Positions 21,309 through 31,512 of a stretch of DNA of 64,000 nucleotides are shown here, piece by piece. Position 1 is the first letter of the stretch, and the number at the start of each line of letters is the position of its first letter. The notes under the pieces were generated by a model. It was not told the DNA's origin. It saw only the letters and a program-made list of their open reading frames with translations, and did no database searches. The stretch is from the NCBI GenBank assembly GCA_963556195.1, contig OY744525.1:50323648-50387647 (forward strand), given 5' to 3'. Source of the stretch: Sepiola atlantica. Taxonomy: Eukaryota; Mollusca; Cephalopoda; Sepiida; Sepiolidae. Position numbers and translations under genes: made by a program.

Positions 21309-21610
21309 TACATTTGGATTTACTACATTTTGAACACTTTTAACGCAGTCTTCACGAAATCTTGGAATCTTTCGTCACCGGACTTTTTGTCAACGGACAT
21401 TGACCAACTGGACAGACTATATTTTGATAACCTTTTTATACACACACTTTTACTTTCCATTACTTTAAATTGTTTTTAAAATTTTGAATTTTGCCTATTC
21501 CCTTGCCAACTTATCAATCTATATAATTCCTCTGATGATAAGATTTTAATCTTTGAAAAGCCTGGCTTAATGAAAGAAAAATAAACATGTTTTTATCGAG
21601 TACACCTTGC
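21308..21610 (+). mobile_element. hammerhead element, right member of the inverted pair
   Basis: Plus-strand counterpart of 20905-21250, with the hammerhead at 21526-21578. It is followed by an (AT)n at 21681 and by a further diverged copy on the minus strand near 21846. Confidence 0.65.
21526..21578 (+). ncRNA. hammerhead ribozyme motif, weak stem I
   Basis: The core CTGATGA (21532-21538), stem II AAGAT TTTA ATCTT, GAAA and stem III AAGC(CTG)GCTT are intact. The 5' strand TTCCT remains, but the 3' strand reads ATGAA where the sister copy has AGGAA, so stem I is weakened. Confidence 0.6.
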
Positions 21611-21675
21611 ATTGAACAATCGAAGATGAAATAGATTTGTCATCCGCACATCTTTATCTTTCTTCTATCATTTAT

Positions 21676-21680
<5 letters not shown>

Positions 21681-21744
<64 letters not shown>
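21681..21744. repeat. (AT)n microsatellite
   Basis: A pure AT run of about 64 bp. Confidence 0.95.
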
Positions 21745-21746
<2 letters not shown>

Positions 21747-21839
21747 AGTAAAGGGTGAGAATTAAAATTGTATAAAATACAATATCTATTATCAGATGTT
21801 CAAAACAACGGGTTTCAAAAACAATTTTTTTTATTTATT

Positions 21840-21895
21840 CCTTCCTTAAGCCATGGCTTTTCAAAGAATGAAATCTCATCGTCACAGGAGAGCAA
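21840..21895 (-). repeat. degenerate hammerhead of the same family
   Basis: On the minus strand, TTTGAAAAGCCATGGCTTAA keeps GAAA and stem III, with AGG after position 17 pairing CCT before the core. The core has changed to GTGACGA. It is probably inactive. Confidence 0.5.
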
Positions 21896-22063
21896 TCCCT
21901 ATTGTTTTGAACAACTGATGGCTAAATAGATATTGTATTTTATACAATTTTGATTTTCATCCTTTACTTATTTATATAATTGCTCTATTTCGTATATAGA
22001 GAATCAATTTTTCAAGATAGGTTCTATTTTAAAGCTATACATCATATTTTTATTATCCTGTTT

Positions 22064-22065
<2 letters not shown>

Positions 22066-22110
<45 letters not shown>
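22066..22110. repeat. (AT)n microsatellite abutting a hammerhead element
   Basis: A pure AT run precedes the element that begins near 22111. Confidence 0.95.
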
Positions 22111-22115
<5 letters not shown>

Positions 22116-22440
22116 CAATTACTGTCTGTGCTGATTGCCGGCAGCCATGTGGTCCTGAGCCTGAATCTATGAACTGCGTTCAATCCCATGTAACTGCCTG
22201 CAACCACCACTCCTGCACTGATGAGGTATAAAACCCGAAACGACATCGTCTGTAGGTAAAAAAAAAACGCTTTAATATTTAATAAAAAAATAATTATAAC
22301 TAAAAGCCCCTTTAAAGATGTAATAGTATTGAGCGGGTGAAATATCGAACTCCAGGATAATATTATTTTGTCTAACCGACATGAATCAGACCATTGTACC
22401 ATCTTCATTTTGTTCCTGTGTTCCCGTAAATAAAAGTTCA
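22111..22440 (+). mobile_element. retrozyme-like SINE with hammerhead
   Basis: A B-box-like GCGTTCAATCCC lies near 22177-22188, upstream of a complete hammerhead (22212-22256). After it come a TTTAATATTTAATAAAA stretch and AAGCCCCTTTAAAGA, the same tail order as in the 9.6-, 26.4- and 58.6-kb elements. The A box is not clear. Only one unit is present. Confidence 0.65.
22212..22256 (+). ncRNA. type I hammerhead ribozyme motif
   Basis: Stem I CCTGCA (22212-22217) pairs with TGTAGG (22251-22256) over six pairs including one G-T. The core CTGATGA is at 22218-22224. A short GG/CC stem II follows. GAAA leads into a perfect stem III, ACGA(CA)TCGT. Position 17 is C22250, so the expected cut lies between 22250 and 22251. 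This is one of the best-preserved copies. Confidence 0.75.
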
Positions 22441-22890
22441 TATCTATTTAGTTGTGGCGCCATTATTTATTTCGTGGAAGAATAGTGATCTCTTTTTGCT
22501 TATATGACATTTCTATTTCAGTCAGATCCGGCGAGGCGTATTTCTCTTCCAAGTAAGTTCGTCATTCTTATTTTCTCCAGATTTAATCTACAAACTCTAA
22601 AGTTTCCCTTCAACTAAAATGTTTAAGATGAAAAGGTATTGCCTTTAACAAAACGCAAAAAACATTCTAGACACATTGATAGCATTAGCACACCGTTGGT
22701 GGTAATCCTAAAATATCCATGAGGTCGATTGCAAAACAACGCTGTGTAGCAGAAGGAACAATTATAAATGTTGTCCATAAAGGCATAATTATTATGTGAT
22801 GAGTAAGGGTCATTTTATATCAAAAACGGTAAAGGAACCACTACACAAGACTCACAGTACGTAGAAATAGATATTATGTTTCTGAATTTT
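22441..22890. other. intergenic DNA, nothing recognised
   Basis: No supported feature. Confidence 0.45.
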
Positions 22891-22894
22891 TTAG

Positions 22895-23095
22895 ATGAGT
22901 ATTGATAAATTGTATAATTTGGATTATTCGGACTCCTGTTCTTATCTTGAGTGTTATTCTCACAACGTTTCAGCCGATGTAACCTCCGACCTTCTTCAGG
23001 TGTATCTTGTCGAATTCGAGAATCTTTCTGCCGAACTCAGGAATCTGCGTGGAATTCTGAACAGAACCCTGTTATTTAATGCACAGGCCGGATAA
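22895..23095 (-). repeat. PLE-type terminal repeat with hammerhead-like core
   Basis: On the minus strand CACCTGAAGAAGGTCGG ... CGGCTGAAACGTTGTGAG has the order CTGANGA, stem II, GAAAC, GTTG that also marks the PLE termini in this window. The following GAGTCCGAATAATCCAAAT recurs at 44.38 kb. The small open frame on the plus strand is not supported as a gene. Confidence 0.45.
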
Positions 23096-23117
23096 AAGTA
23101 TTCAGTAATTTACAATT

Positions 23118-23222
23118 CCTAGTATTGCCCGCACTGAGGATTGAACCTTCACCCTTCAGAAGACTGCACCTAAAACTGAGTTTTACTTAGTATGTTATCC
23201 GTTACGTCACGGGTCTTTGTAG
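23118..23222 (-). repeat. tRNA-derived SINE head
   Basis: On the minus strand a B box GGTTCAATCCTC lies about 50 bp after an A-box-like GACGTAACGGATAACA. A related sequence with GGTTCAATCCTC is at 44100-44180. Confidence 0.5.
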
Positions 23223-23714
23223 AAATGGATGGCGGAAAGCTTTCATGACCCCTAACATTTGACTTCCTATCTCCCCTAATCTGAACTTTTTAGACTACTA
23301 TGTATGGAGCATAGTTGAGAAAAAAGGTTAATGATCATCCTCATAACACTAAATAATCACAAAATGTACATAGAGCAATGTACCATATGGACAAGGATCA
23401 CCTGATCCTAGCATCTAGGCCATTCATTCCTCATATAAAAGCCGTTATCGAGACTAAAGGAAACTTTAATAAATAAAATAACAAAACAATATATTTATCC
23501 TCAAAAATGATTTTAAGTAAAAGGACATTATTATCAGTTTCTAAGAGTAACTTTTGTATATGTATAAATCTGTACTCAAATACTCTACTTTTCTCTTGTT
23601 TCTCTCTCTATATAAATACATATTAATACATACATATATATATATGGGAAGAGAAGGATGAAGGTAATCCGACGTGATGGTAAAATGAAAAAGGAAAACC
23701 AAAAAACTGGATGT

Positions 23715-23774
23715 TTTTTATGTGTACATCAACGTTTCGTCTTTATTTATAAGACTTCATCAGGATGATGATAT
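23715..23774 (-). ncRNA. PLE hammerhead-like motif, left arm
   Basis: Mirror image of 25876-25935; see that entry. Confidence 0.45.
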
Positions 23775-24529
23775 AGGGAAAAGATATCATGCAAGCACAG
23801 ATACATGTAGGGTAGACATGTTGAGAAGAAAAATAAAAATAAAATAAAATGAAAAATAATGGCAGCGTCTTGCTGGACGTCCGTACTTGTTAGAGAATGA
23901 AAATGAGTGACGAAAGTGAGTGGGAGAGAAAGGGGAAGGGTGGAGGGAGCAAGGACTACTGTGGCTGGCGATGAGAGAAAGAGGTGGGGGATGAGCAGGG
24001 GTAAAATGGATGGCAGAGAGAGATTGGAGGAAGAGGGGGAGGGGGTATTTGACCAGATGGCTGTGGTCGAGATTGAAGGGGAAGAGTGAGTTGGAATGTT
24101 TGTGTGTGGGGGTGTATGCAGGGAAAATGGGGATGGGTAGAGAGGGAGGGGGGGGCTGTGATTTTGGTGGATGGGCGAAAGTTATGGTCTTAGAGAGCGT
24201 TTTGAAAATGAGGGAATTTAAGAAGAGGTATGGGAGAAAATAGATGAGAGGGGGAAGAGGGAGGATTTGTCGTGATAGGGTGTGAAATATTTGAAATATT
24301 TGGAAAATGATAGCAATGAGTGAGGGATTGGAGTGGGTGGGGGAGGGGGGTGATTGAAAGGGTGGGTGAGGAATATTTGAAATATTTGGAACATGAGAAA
24401 GTTTATTTGGACTGTAGTATTAAAAATGTGAGGGAAAAAAGTGAGGGAAAAAAAAGAAGATTCAGGGAGAAAGAAGGAAGGGTGTGGGTGAATGGAAGAG
24501 TGTCATAAGGTTAGAGATGAAAATAAAAG

Positions 24530-24820
24530 TTAGCCATGATCAGGCAAAAGACTTTGTTCTGTGAGGATGATCTTGCTTATTAAGGGTGATAGGTTAAAGA
24601 AACCATTTCGTTGCTTGATGGTGGTGGAGGATGTGATGAGGGCAGTTTCCAATAATCTTCGCCGAGATTTGTTGTGGATGTGTTTAATGATTTTGGCTTG
24701 TTCAAATTTGAATGCATGACCATATTCTAGAGCATGGGAGAAAAGTGCACTAAGAGGGTTGTTGTTTTTTATGTCCCTTTTATGTTCATTTAATCGTTTC
24801 TTTAATTCACGTTGTGTTTC
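24530..24820 (-). pseudogene. PLE GIY-YIG endonuclease C-terminal part, left arm
   Basis: Identical in translation to the right-arm copy from ETQRELKKRLNEHKRDI to the stop after LLPDHG. The coding match ends at 24820, at the palindrome centre; bases beyond it belong to the spacer and the other arm, so the first residues of the open frame are not PLE. No reverse transcriptase is attached. Confidence 0.75.
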
Positions 24821-25120
24821 TACGTGGGAGAAACACAACGTGAATTAAAGAAACGATTAAATGAACATAAAAGGGACATAAAAAACAACAACCCTCTTAG
24901 TGCACTTTTCTCCCATGCTCTAGAATATGGTCATGCATTCAAATTTGAACAAGCCAAAATCATTAAACACATCCACAACAAATCTCGGCGAAGATTATTG
25001 GAAACTGCCCTCATCACATCCTCCACCACCATCAAGCAACGAAATGGTTTCTTTAACCTATCACCCTTAATAAGCAAGATCATCCTCACAGAACAAAGTC
25101 TTTTGCCTGATCATGGCTAA
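24812..25120 (+). pseudogene. PLE GIY-YIG endonuclease C-terminal part, right arm
   Basis: The frame reads CFYVGETQRELKKRLNEHK, then about 80 more residues ending RRRLLETALITSSTTIKQRN and LLPDHG. YVG plus the R and H four residues apart form the second half of the GIY-YIG nuclease signature carried by Penelope-like elements. YVG is encoded exactly by the 9-nt spacer, so the spacer belongs to this copy. There is no ATG; the frame opens with TTG. RT and the first half of the nuclease are missing. Confidence 0.8.
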
Positions 25121-25875
25121 CTTTTATTTTCATCTCTAACCTTATGACACTCTTCCATTCACCCACACCCTTCCTTCTTTCTCCCTGAATCTTCTTTTTT
25201 TTCCCTCACTTTTTTCCCTCACATTTTTAATACTACAGTCCAAATAAACTTTCTCATGTTCCAAATATTTCAAATATTCCTCACCCACCCTTTCAATCAC
25301 CCCCCTCCCCCACCCACTCCAATCCCTCACTCATTGCTATCATTTTCCAAATATTTCAAATATTTCACACCCTATCACGACAAATCCTCCCTCTTCCCCC
25401 TCTCATCTATTTTCTCCCATACCTCTTCTTAAATTCCCTCATTTTCAAAACGCTCTCTAAGACCATAACTTTCGCCCATCCACCAAAATCACAGCCCCCC
25501 CCTCCCTCTCTACCCATCCCCATTTTCCCTGCATACACCCCCACACACAAACATTCCAACTCACTCTTCCCCTTCAATCTCGACCACAGCCATCTGGTCA
25601 AATACCCCCTCCCCCTCTTCCTCCAATCTCTCTCTGCCATCCATTTTACCCCTGCTCATCCCCCACCTCTTTCTCTCATCGCCAGCCACAGTAGTCCTTG
25701 CTCCCTCCACCCTTCCCCTTTCTCTCCCACTCACTTTCGTCACTCATTTTCATTCTCTAACAAGTACGGATGTCCAGCAAGACGCTGCCATTATTTTTCA
25801 TTTTATTTTATTTTTATTTTTCTTCTCAACATGTCTACCCTACATGTATCTGTGCTTGCATGATATCTTTTCCCT

Positions 25876-25935
25876 ATATCATCATCCTGATGAAGTCTTA
25901 TAAATAAAGACGAAACGTTGATGTACACATAAAAA
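25876..25935 (+). ncRNA. PLE hammerhead-like motif, right arm
   Basis: CCTGATGA-A-GTC...GAC-GAAACGTTGATG has the hammerhead order with an intact CTGATGA core and GAAA. One extra A separates core and stem II, and stem III is vestigial (CGTT). Flanking ATC/GAT repeats can pair as stem I. PLE terminal repeats are known to carry hammerheads; whether this minimal form cleaves is uncertain. Confidence 0.45.
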
Positions 25936-25969
25936 ACATCCAGTTTTTTGGTTTTCCTTTTTCATTTTA

Positions 25970-25973
<4 letters not shown>

Positions 25974-26040
<67 letters not shown>
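25974..26040. repeat. (AT)n microsatellite abutting the PLE palindrome
   Basis: A pure AT run starts at the end of the right arm. Confidence 0.95.
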
Positions 26041-26046
<6 letters not shown>

Positions 26047-26123
26047 CTCTATACACTATACTTTGTTTTTATCCTGATAGTCTACTGGTTAAAGATATTA
26101 TTTATATCTTTAAAATATTATTT

Positions 26124-26240
<117 letters not shown>

Positions 26241-26375
26241 ACGTGCAAATAGAACTTAATTTCCCTTCTATACATGATAATTTCCCGTAGTCGTGGGGGT
26301 TAGAATGCTAGCTTGTAGAGTCATGGCTGATTCTGTATTGGGTTTGTGCCTTCCGACCGTCTGAAATTGTCACCT

Positions 26376-26420
26376 CCTGCACTGATGATAGCAAAAGCTT
26401 GAAACGCCAACATCCGTAGG
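26376..26420 (+). ncRNA. type I hammerhead motif, unit 1
   Basis: Stem I CCTGCA pairs with CGTAGG except at one position. The core CTGATGA (26382-26388), stem II AGC AAAA GCT and GAAA are intact. Stem III (ACGCCAACAT) is mispaired relative to unit 2. Confidence 0.65.
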
Positions 26421-26714
26421 TTAAAATACTTTGATATTTATTTAATAAAATATTGTTATTAGCCCCTTTAAGAAATCGTTCGGGTAGTTAAAAATAGACT
26501 GTCACCTAGCTATAAGCAAGGTCTCGAAAAACGTTCATTGAACCCTATCGACAGGCTACTGTCTGCTGCCTGCTTTCTTAGCGCACAAATAGAACTTAAT
26601 TTTCCTTCTTTATGTGATAATTTCCCATGGCCGTGAGGTTAGACTGCTAGCTTGCAGAGTTGTTTCTGATTCTGTACTTGTGTCTTGCCTTACGACCGTC
26701 TGAAATTTTCACCT

Positions 26715-26759
26715 CCTACACTGATGATAGCAAAAGCTTGAAACGCCAGCGTCTGTAGA
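26715..26759 (+). ncRNA. type I hammerhead ribozyme, unit 2, best-preserved copy
   Basis: Stem I CTACA pairs with TGTAG. The core CTGATGA is at 26721-26727, stem II is AGC AAAA GCT, GAAA is intact, and stem III ACGC(CA)GCGT is perfect. C26753 is the cleavage-site nucleotide. All invariant hammerhead positions are present, so self-cleavage is likely if transcribed. Confidence 0.8.
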
Positions 26760-26787
26760 TTAAAATAATTTAATATTTATTTAATAA

Positions 26788-26790
<3 letters not shown>

Positions 26791-26858
<68 letters not shown>
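26791..26858. repeat. (AT)n microsatellite
   Basis: A pure AT run directly follows unit 2 of the retrozyme-like dimer and ends in GTGTGTG. Confidence 0.95.
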
Positions 26859-26865
<7 letters not shown>

Positions 26866-27356
26866 AAGAAAATGGGTCGTTCATTTCAAAGCATTGCTGG
26901 GTCAGTATTATAAAATTGAAAAAAAAAGCCTTTATCAATGCAAGATTAATTTATTATTCTTTTTATATATTATTCCGAAATTAATAAGATTAAAGTAAAA
27001 ATTAAAAAAAAAATTAATCTTGCATTGATGAAAGCCTCTATTTTCAATTTTATAATACTGACACAGCAATGCTTTGAAATGAACGACCCATTTTATTAAA
27101 CTCTAGCATGCCAATGCTTTCTTCGTTCTACAACCAGAATTTGAATTCATAACCGCCAACGACGTCGGCGTGGATACATCATAACAAGGACATTTCATCA
27201 AAGAAACAAAAGGAAAAAAGTTTGTTTATTTTTGTTTTTGTGATGAAAAAAAAATGACACAATACTGGTCAACTCTGATGATGGAAATTAATAAGATTAA
27301 AGTTTTTAAAAAATAATTAATTAATCTTGCATTGATAAAGGCTTCTATTTTCAATT

Positions 27357-27360
<4 letters not shown>
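26866..27360. repeat. fold-back repeat, three copies of an 85-bp end
   Basis: 26868-26952 (GGGTCGTTCATTTCAAAGCA ... TGCAAGATTAAT) is inverted at 27010-27100. A partial copy, AATTAATCTTGCATTGATAA to TTTTATAAT, ends at 27361, where (AT)n begins. The middle has no reading frame. Confidence 0.65.

Positions 27361-27422
<62 letters not shown>
27361..27422. repeat. (AT)n microsatellite
   Basis: A pure AT run of about 62 bp. Confidence 0.95.
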
Positions 27423-27961
<539 letters not shown>

Positions 27962-28599
27962 TGTTTATGTGCGTGTGTACTTTTGTACAAAAGTCAGACT
28001 TGATATGCCCCATTGAATCTAGCATTACTGATTGAGAGTATTTCAGCTGTAAGAGGCAGGTTATCAATAATTTTCAAATGAGACTGCCCTTTAGATCAGA
28101 TAGGCCTTCCTCTCTTTGAATCGTCACCAGAAGAAAAAAATACTAGAAAACAAGGCGATAACACTAATAATAAGATGCGTCCAGTTAGAAAGTTGAATGA
28201 AAAATCTGATTTGAAAAAGTATATAATAAAAAATATTAAATTAAATCCAATAGTAATAGTAGTATTTATATTGATTGAGAAAATGAATTTCATTCATAAA
28301 AGTAACGAAGCGAATAATTAGTACCAGTCTCTCCTGACTTATTATAGAAAACGCTGCCTAAAAATATTTTTAATGACTCCAAGATTAATAAAAAAAATTT
28401 TATTTTAATCACGTAAGTGCTTTTTATATCTCATAAACAAATTTTATTTCTTTATAGTTACTTCAAAAAATATATGATTGATGAAAACAAAAATCTTCGA
28501 AAAACTAAAAAAATAACGTTTTTCAATTCAATCATACTCGTTTGTAACTTTAAAAAAGCAAAAACAAGCAGCAGCTTAACCGATCTCCTCGACTTTCAA

Positions 28600-28850
28600 G
28601 ATCAAATCAAATCAAATCAAATTTATTGGAAAAAAAATAGCAAAGTGCGACAAGCCATGTAAAAAGACATGTCTATATACCGTCTGAATGTTTATCCAAG
28701 GCGACTTTCCCTGTTCCATGGAGTAGAAACACGAACAGAGAATGCTGTCTTTCTTCTAATGAGCCAAAAACGCTGTAGTACATCTTTTGCTGGGTCTCGT
28801 GTAGACCTCGATTTGGCGCTAGGGTGAAAAACTCCTCGAATATATTATTA
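28600..28850 (-). mobile_element. CR1/Jockey-type LINE 3' fragment
   Basis: It shares ATAGCAAAGTGC..CAAGCCATGTAAA and GTCTGAATGTTTATCCAAGG with 755-1060 and 1850-2010. The minus strand encodes the decayed FSVRV..W tail. Dead 5'-truncated copy. Confidence 0.6.
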
Positions 28851-28889
28851 TTAATTTATTAAAAACTGTGTTCTGCGGCTACGGTAGTC

Positions 28890-29440
28890 AAATGACATCC
28901 TGTAGCTGCAATCATTCCTCCATGCTAGTCTCAGTCTATCTGGCCTTGTTATGCGCAAGTTGTCGTAGGCAATGAAGTTGTTTCGCTGTACGTAGTGGTC
29001 CTAGTCTCACCTGCTTGAGGTCAGCATGTAGTGTGCCCAGCAGATTTGTGCAGTGCCGTCCTAGTCGCGGTTGTTAGGCTTGCAAGCCAGTAACGGCAAA
29101 GTCTAGTGCCCTCTGTGCAGGAGTGTCAGGGTCCATTCGTAGGACATGGCCTAACATAGACCATCTTTGTTCAGCGACCTTTGTGGCGAGGGGTTATTCG
29201 TTGCGCAGCTCGTATAGTGCCTTGTTGCTGATAATTTTTTCGGCCAGCAGTGACCTGTAATGGAACGGAAGTGTCTGCAGTGGCACACATCCAGCTTGTC
29301 AAGCATGGCTTTTGTTATTGCCCAGCTGTTGCTATTGTAGAGCATGATGGACATGCAGTACGCATTATAGAGACGGAGTCTAGTCTTCAACGGGATCTTA
29401 GTTCGTTGGCTCCAGAGTTTATGTAATGAATGAAATGCTA
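28890..29440 (-). pseudogene. LINE ORF2 C-terminal remnant
   Basis: The minus strand reads LYNAYCMSIMLYNSNSWAIT, then KAMLDKLDVCHCRHFRSITG and HCWPKKLSATRHY. This is the post-RT region of an RTE-related LINE (LLYG.E.W....... L.....R.LR.I.G). Frame changes and stops break the rest. The N-terminal residues of the open frame are (GA)n and (AT)n simple repeat, not protein. Confidence 0.6.
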
Positions 29441-29469
29441 CATTGCTATGTATACAGCAGGCTGTGACG

Positions 29470-29479
<10 letters not shown>

Positions 29480-29538
<59 letters not shown>

Positions 29539-29540
29539 GG
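29480..29540. repeat. (CT)n(AT)n(GA)n hairpin-like simple repeat
   Basis: A CT run, an AT run and a GA run lie in succession, a self-complementary arrangement. Confidence 0.9.
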
Positions 29541-29639
29541 GGGGGGAGAGAGAAGTAAAAGATGAGAATGTTGTATCTTTACAATCTTCTTTCTCATCTT
29601 TTACTTGTCTATATAATTGCTCTATCTCATATATTGAGC

Positions 29640-29960
29640 ATCAATTCTTTCATGATAGGTTCTAATTTGAAGGTATACATTATATCTTTATCTTCCTGAA
29701 TTCCAAAGGCTGGCAGTTCGAGGAAAGAAGCTATTAGAGTAAAAAGTCCTCCGGCGTCTGGGGACCTCCACAGTGAATGGATGGGATTTAAATTTCGGTT
29801 GATGATGTTTGATGATGTTTTGTGCCAGAATCGCGTCCCCTCGCATCCCCCACTGTTCATGATTAAAGGTAAAGTTAAGGCCATAATTAAGTAAGACTGA
29901 CTGCGATGAAGACTTACCCCGTCGTTGCAAATGAGTTAAAGTCACTTGTATATTTGGTTA
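29640..29960 (-). pseudogene. CR1/Jockey-type LINE C-terminal fragment
   Basis: The minus strand encodes HPFTVEVPRRRRTFYSNSFF and PRTASLWNS, matching the end of the LINEs at 3.4 and 42.4 kb. One frame change separates this from an overlapping copy reading HSLWRSPDAG. There is no upstream RT. Confidence 0.7.
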
Positions 29961-30337
29961 TGAACAGCAGAGTCGTGTAAGGGCAGTTCTGTCACACCAG
30001 TATTGGAATAACAGACAGGTGGTACTCTCCAAAATGCTCTTACGAAGGATTGTGAAAGGAAAACGGTGAGGGTGCGCAGGTTATCTTACCAATGTTATGA
30101 AATTTAAGTTTTTGAGTTTGATGTATCTAGGTGGGGTACCATCAAGGGATCCATGGGATTGGCATGGAGAGATCGTGTTTTTTTTTCGCGTGTGTACGTG
30201 CATATGGGCCAGATAAAGAGACTCTATTCGGGGTGGCTAATGGCTATATTGAGGGGAATCTTGGGAACGGGATAGGTCAGGACTGAGCAAAATTAACCAG
30301 TCCTGATCTAGCCATGTGATGAGAGTATTTTGGGTTA

Positions 30338-30366
30338 TCTAACCCTAACCCTAAACCTAACCCACC
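30338..30366. repeat. short interstitial telomere-like repeat
   Basis: CTAACCCTAACCCTAAACCT then AACCC is about four units of CCCTAA, with one variant unit. The motif equals the TTAGGG telomere repeat of molluscs and vertebrates. Confidence 0.6.
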
Positions 30367-30369
30367 TTG

Positions 30370-31465
30370 CTAACTTTTACACAGCCGATAGTAAATACTT
30401 AAACTTAAACTTAAAATACTTAAACTTCCTTTTTTCGAATAAATTTTCCAAAATCGGTGTTGATGATCTCAACACGGTCATTTTAAACCGGAATTTTTAT
30501 AAAGTTCCGGCTGAACCTAAGGATGAAATCTGGGTACCTTTGATGGACGCCTAAATGTATAATATATAAAATGAAATAAAAACACCATATTCTGTTCTCA
30601 TATATTTTTTTACAATCGAAAATTTTGGTTGATTTTTCTATAAATGCAAGATAAAATGATCACCCACTTCTTCACCAGATAGCGTTAGCAATCAGCCATT
30701 TCTTGATCATATAACATAGGACAAAACGGGTAATCATTTTCGTGTATTTCGAAATTGTTAATTGTCCATTCCTACGTTATATGGTTAAGAAGTTGGTGAT
30801 CATTTTTATCTTAAATGTATATAGTATAGTGAACCTCTACCATAAAGTATAAAAATATTTTTCTGGTATTTCCGGATTAGAATCTCATTTTTATTTTTCC
30901 ATTGACAGCATAGGGGTTAAAGGTAAACATTTACCCGTTCATTCTTTAAGAATGTCGTACAAGAATAATTTTTGTTTTGTCTTTGATTGGTTTCGATAAT
31001 ATTATTGCCATTGAAATAATTTATCCGTCTGTCCGTCTGGCAAGCATTTCAAAATCAAAACTTGTGTAATTTGTTCCCCTCTAATCTGTATCCATTTTAC
31101 TGTTTGTTCTGGCACTGGAGGTCATCGCAGAGATCTGCGCGCCAGCAAAACAGCTTCCAAACAGTTGTATCGATTATTCTGAAGGACGACACTTCTAGCC
31201 GCCGACGCCTTCTAATTCCCTCAGCGCTACTTAAATCGCACATTTATAAATTAACTAGCAAATTGTCATCAGGACAGAAGGGAGGCGAAAGAGAAAAACG
31301 CACCACCAGACTCAAATAATAACGATAGGATTAGTTCTTCAGGTCAAAGAAAAGAAAGAGGGGGGGGGGAAAAAGGGAAGAAATCGCAAAAATACAAAAC
31401 ATCTTTGCCATTTTTCTCTTTCTTCATCTTCGGCTATTTTTTTGTTCAGTTTTATTTGAATGCGT
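30370..31465. other. intergenic DNA with short uninformative open frames
   Basis: The open frames at 30330-30554 and 31062-31319 show no domain or codon signature that I recognise. The first overlaps the telomere-like repeat. Confidence 0.45.
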
Positions 31466-31512
31466 CGTTACGTCTCTATAAGAGCCTTTGTCCATCGCAC
31501 ACTAGGTCAGTC

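Larger units (their letters stand above)
23677..25973. mobile_element. Penelope-like element in a 2.3-kb nearly perfect palindrome
   Basis: The left arm 23677-24820 and the right arm 24830-25973 (1,144 bp each) are inverse complements around a 9-nt spacer TACGTGGGA. Paired positions sum to 49650 throughout, so there is no indel. The only difference I found is G23879 against T25771. Each arm holds, from the centre outward, the end of a GIY-YIG endonuclease ORF, a 3' UTR, a degenerate hammerhead and a terminus. The right end abuts (AT)n. Assignment to PLEs rests on the endonuclease and terminal motif shared with two other copies. Confidence 0.88.
26241..26790 (+). mobile_element. retrozyme-like tandem dimer with two hammerheads
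   Basis: Two head-to-tail units share AAATAGAACTTAAT, TTAGA.TGCTAGCTTG, GACCGTCTGAAATT, the hammerhead, and TTTAATATTTATTTAATAAA (the first unit has one change). Predicted cleavage sites C26414 and C26753 are 339 nt apart, the expected monomer length. Upstream of each ribozyme, CATGGCCGTGAGGTTAGACT in unit 2 resembles a decayed A box; the B box is poor. The dimer is bounded by (AT)n on both sides. This architecture matches metazoan retrozymes. Confidence 0.8.
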
